Shown here piece after piece: positions 63,881 through 64,000 of a stretch of DNA of 64,000 bases. Position numbers and translations under genes: made by a program. The notes beneath the pieces were generated by a model. That model ran no database searches, had not been told where the DNA came from, and worked only from the letters and a program-made list of their open reading frames with translations. The DNA is from Poriferisodalis sp965198245 (GTDB taxonomy: Bacteria > Actinomycetota > Acidimicrobiia > Acidimicrobiales > Poriferisodalaceae): contig NZ_OZ240249.1 in assembly GCF_965198245.1 (NCBI RefSeq), positions 2,852,001-2,916,000 on the forward strand, read 5' to 3'. The first letter of the stretch is position 1; every line of letters begins with the position of its first letter.

Positions 63881-64000
63881 CACCACGGCTCTTCAGCGAT
63901 CATCGCTGCCGTGGCCGCGTCTGCCCACCCCACGTCCTGCTCGCTTTGAGGATGACGCCGGTAGCCCTCCACGATGGCATCGCCGATGCGCTTGCGCCGA
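63880..64000 (-). CDS. MazE-like antitoxin, C-terminal fragment
   Basis: The reverse-strand frame enters from the right edge and reads 'RRKRIGDAIVEGYRRHPQSE' in part, then '...AATAAMIAEEPW' and stop. A helix followed by an acidic Trp-ended tail is usual for the ribbon-helix-helix antitoxins of MazEF pairs. Its stop overlaps the toxin start (TGATG). The N-terminus is outside the window. Confidence 0.75.
   Translation of the reverse strand, partial: RRKRIGDAIVEGYRRHPQSEQDVGWADAATAAMIAEEPW

Overview
The window is visibly GC-rich with short intergenic gaps. Its gene content suits a free-living or host-associated high-GC actinobacterium, and the mix of acyl-CoA dehydrogenases, MaoC hydratases, CaiB-type CoA-transferases, F420/flavin luciferase-like oxidoreductases and toxin-antitoxin pairs points towards the Acidimicrobiia. 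That placement is inference; no rRNA or other phylogenetic marker is present. Many starts carry a TANNNT -10 hexamer 6-8 nt upstream of the start codon instead of a Shine-Dalgarno sequence, so leaderless transcription, as in other actinobacteria, is probably common.

Region 1 (1-24.5 kb) is mainly metabolic: a partial CPA-type antiporter, enoyl-CoA hydratases, a cyclophilin, a D-aminoacylase-type amidohydrolase, an M20 peptidase divergent from an acyl-CoA dehydrogenase, a luciferase-like oxidoreductase, several alpha/beta hydrolases, a penicillin acylase family protein, DUF169, VOC, rhodanese and MaoC proteins. HigBA- and two VapBC-type toxin-antitoxin pairs are scattered through it. At 18.05-18.79 kb a DsbA-family gene has an in-frame UGA exactly where the first Cys of the CPWC active site should be, which is a strong selenocysteine candidate. 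Next to it, a 1.66 kb segment carrying a secreted fibronectin-III protein is bounded by a perfect 48-bp direct repeat of the 3' end of an acyl-CoA dehydrogenase gene.

Region 2 (24.8-29.3 kb) holds a decayed RCC1-repeat lipoprotein and a three-gene operon with overlapping stop/start codons: a compact UvrD-like SF1 helicase, a DarT-like ADP-ribosyltransferase, and an ADP-ribosylglycohydrolase with a long C-terminal extension. It looks like a toxin-antidote or phage-defence module in which a DraG-type hydrolase stands in for the usual DarG macrodomain.

Region 3 (29.3-39.3 kb) returns to metabolism: MetY, an orphan molybdenum hydroxylase large subunit, a fused double CoA-transferase, a class II aldolase-like protein, an aldehyde dehydrogenase, a 2OG-oxygenase-like protein and a HIT protein.

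Region 4 (39.3-64 kb) is a defence island. A HEPN-DUF499 ATPase and a DUF1156 adenine methylase appear to be the ends of one system. Between them sits a 6.2 kb cassette (an HNH endonuclease gene and an operon of remnant cytosine methylase, dual-GHKL ATPase/kinase and receiver-domain protein) flanked by two diverged copies of the methylase C-terminus. Beyond the methylase come a small protein translationally coupled to a ~1490-residue protein of unknown function, three paralogous small HTH-like proteins spread through the island, a divergent ADP-ribosylglycohydrolase/macrodomain pair around a perfect 10-bp palindrome, and a MazEF-type pair at the right edge.
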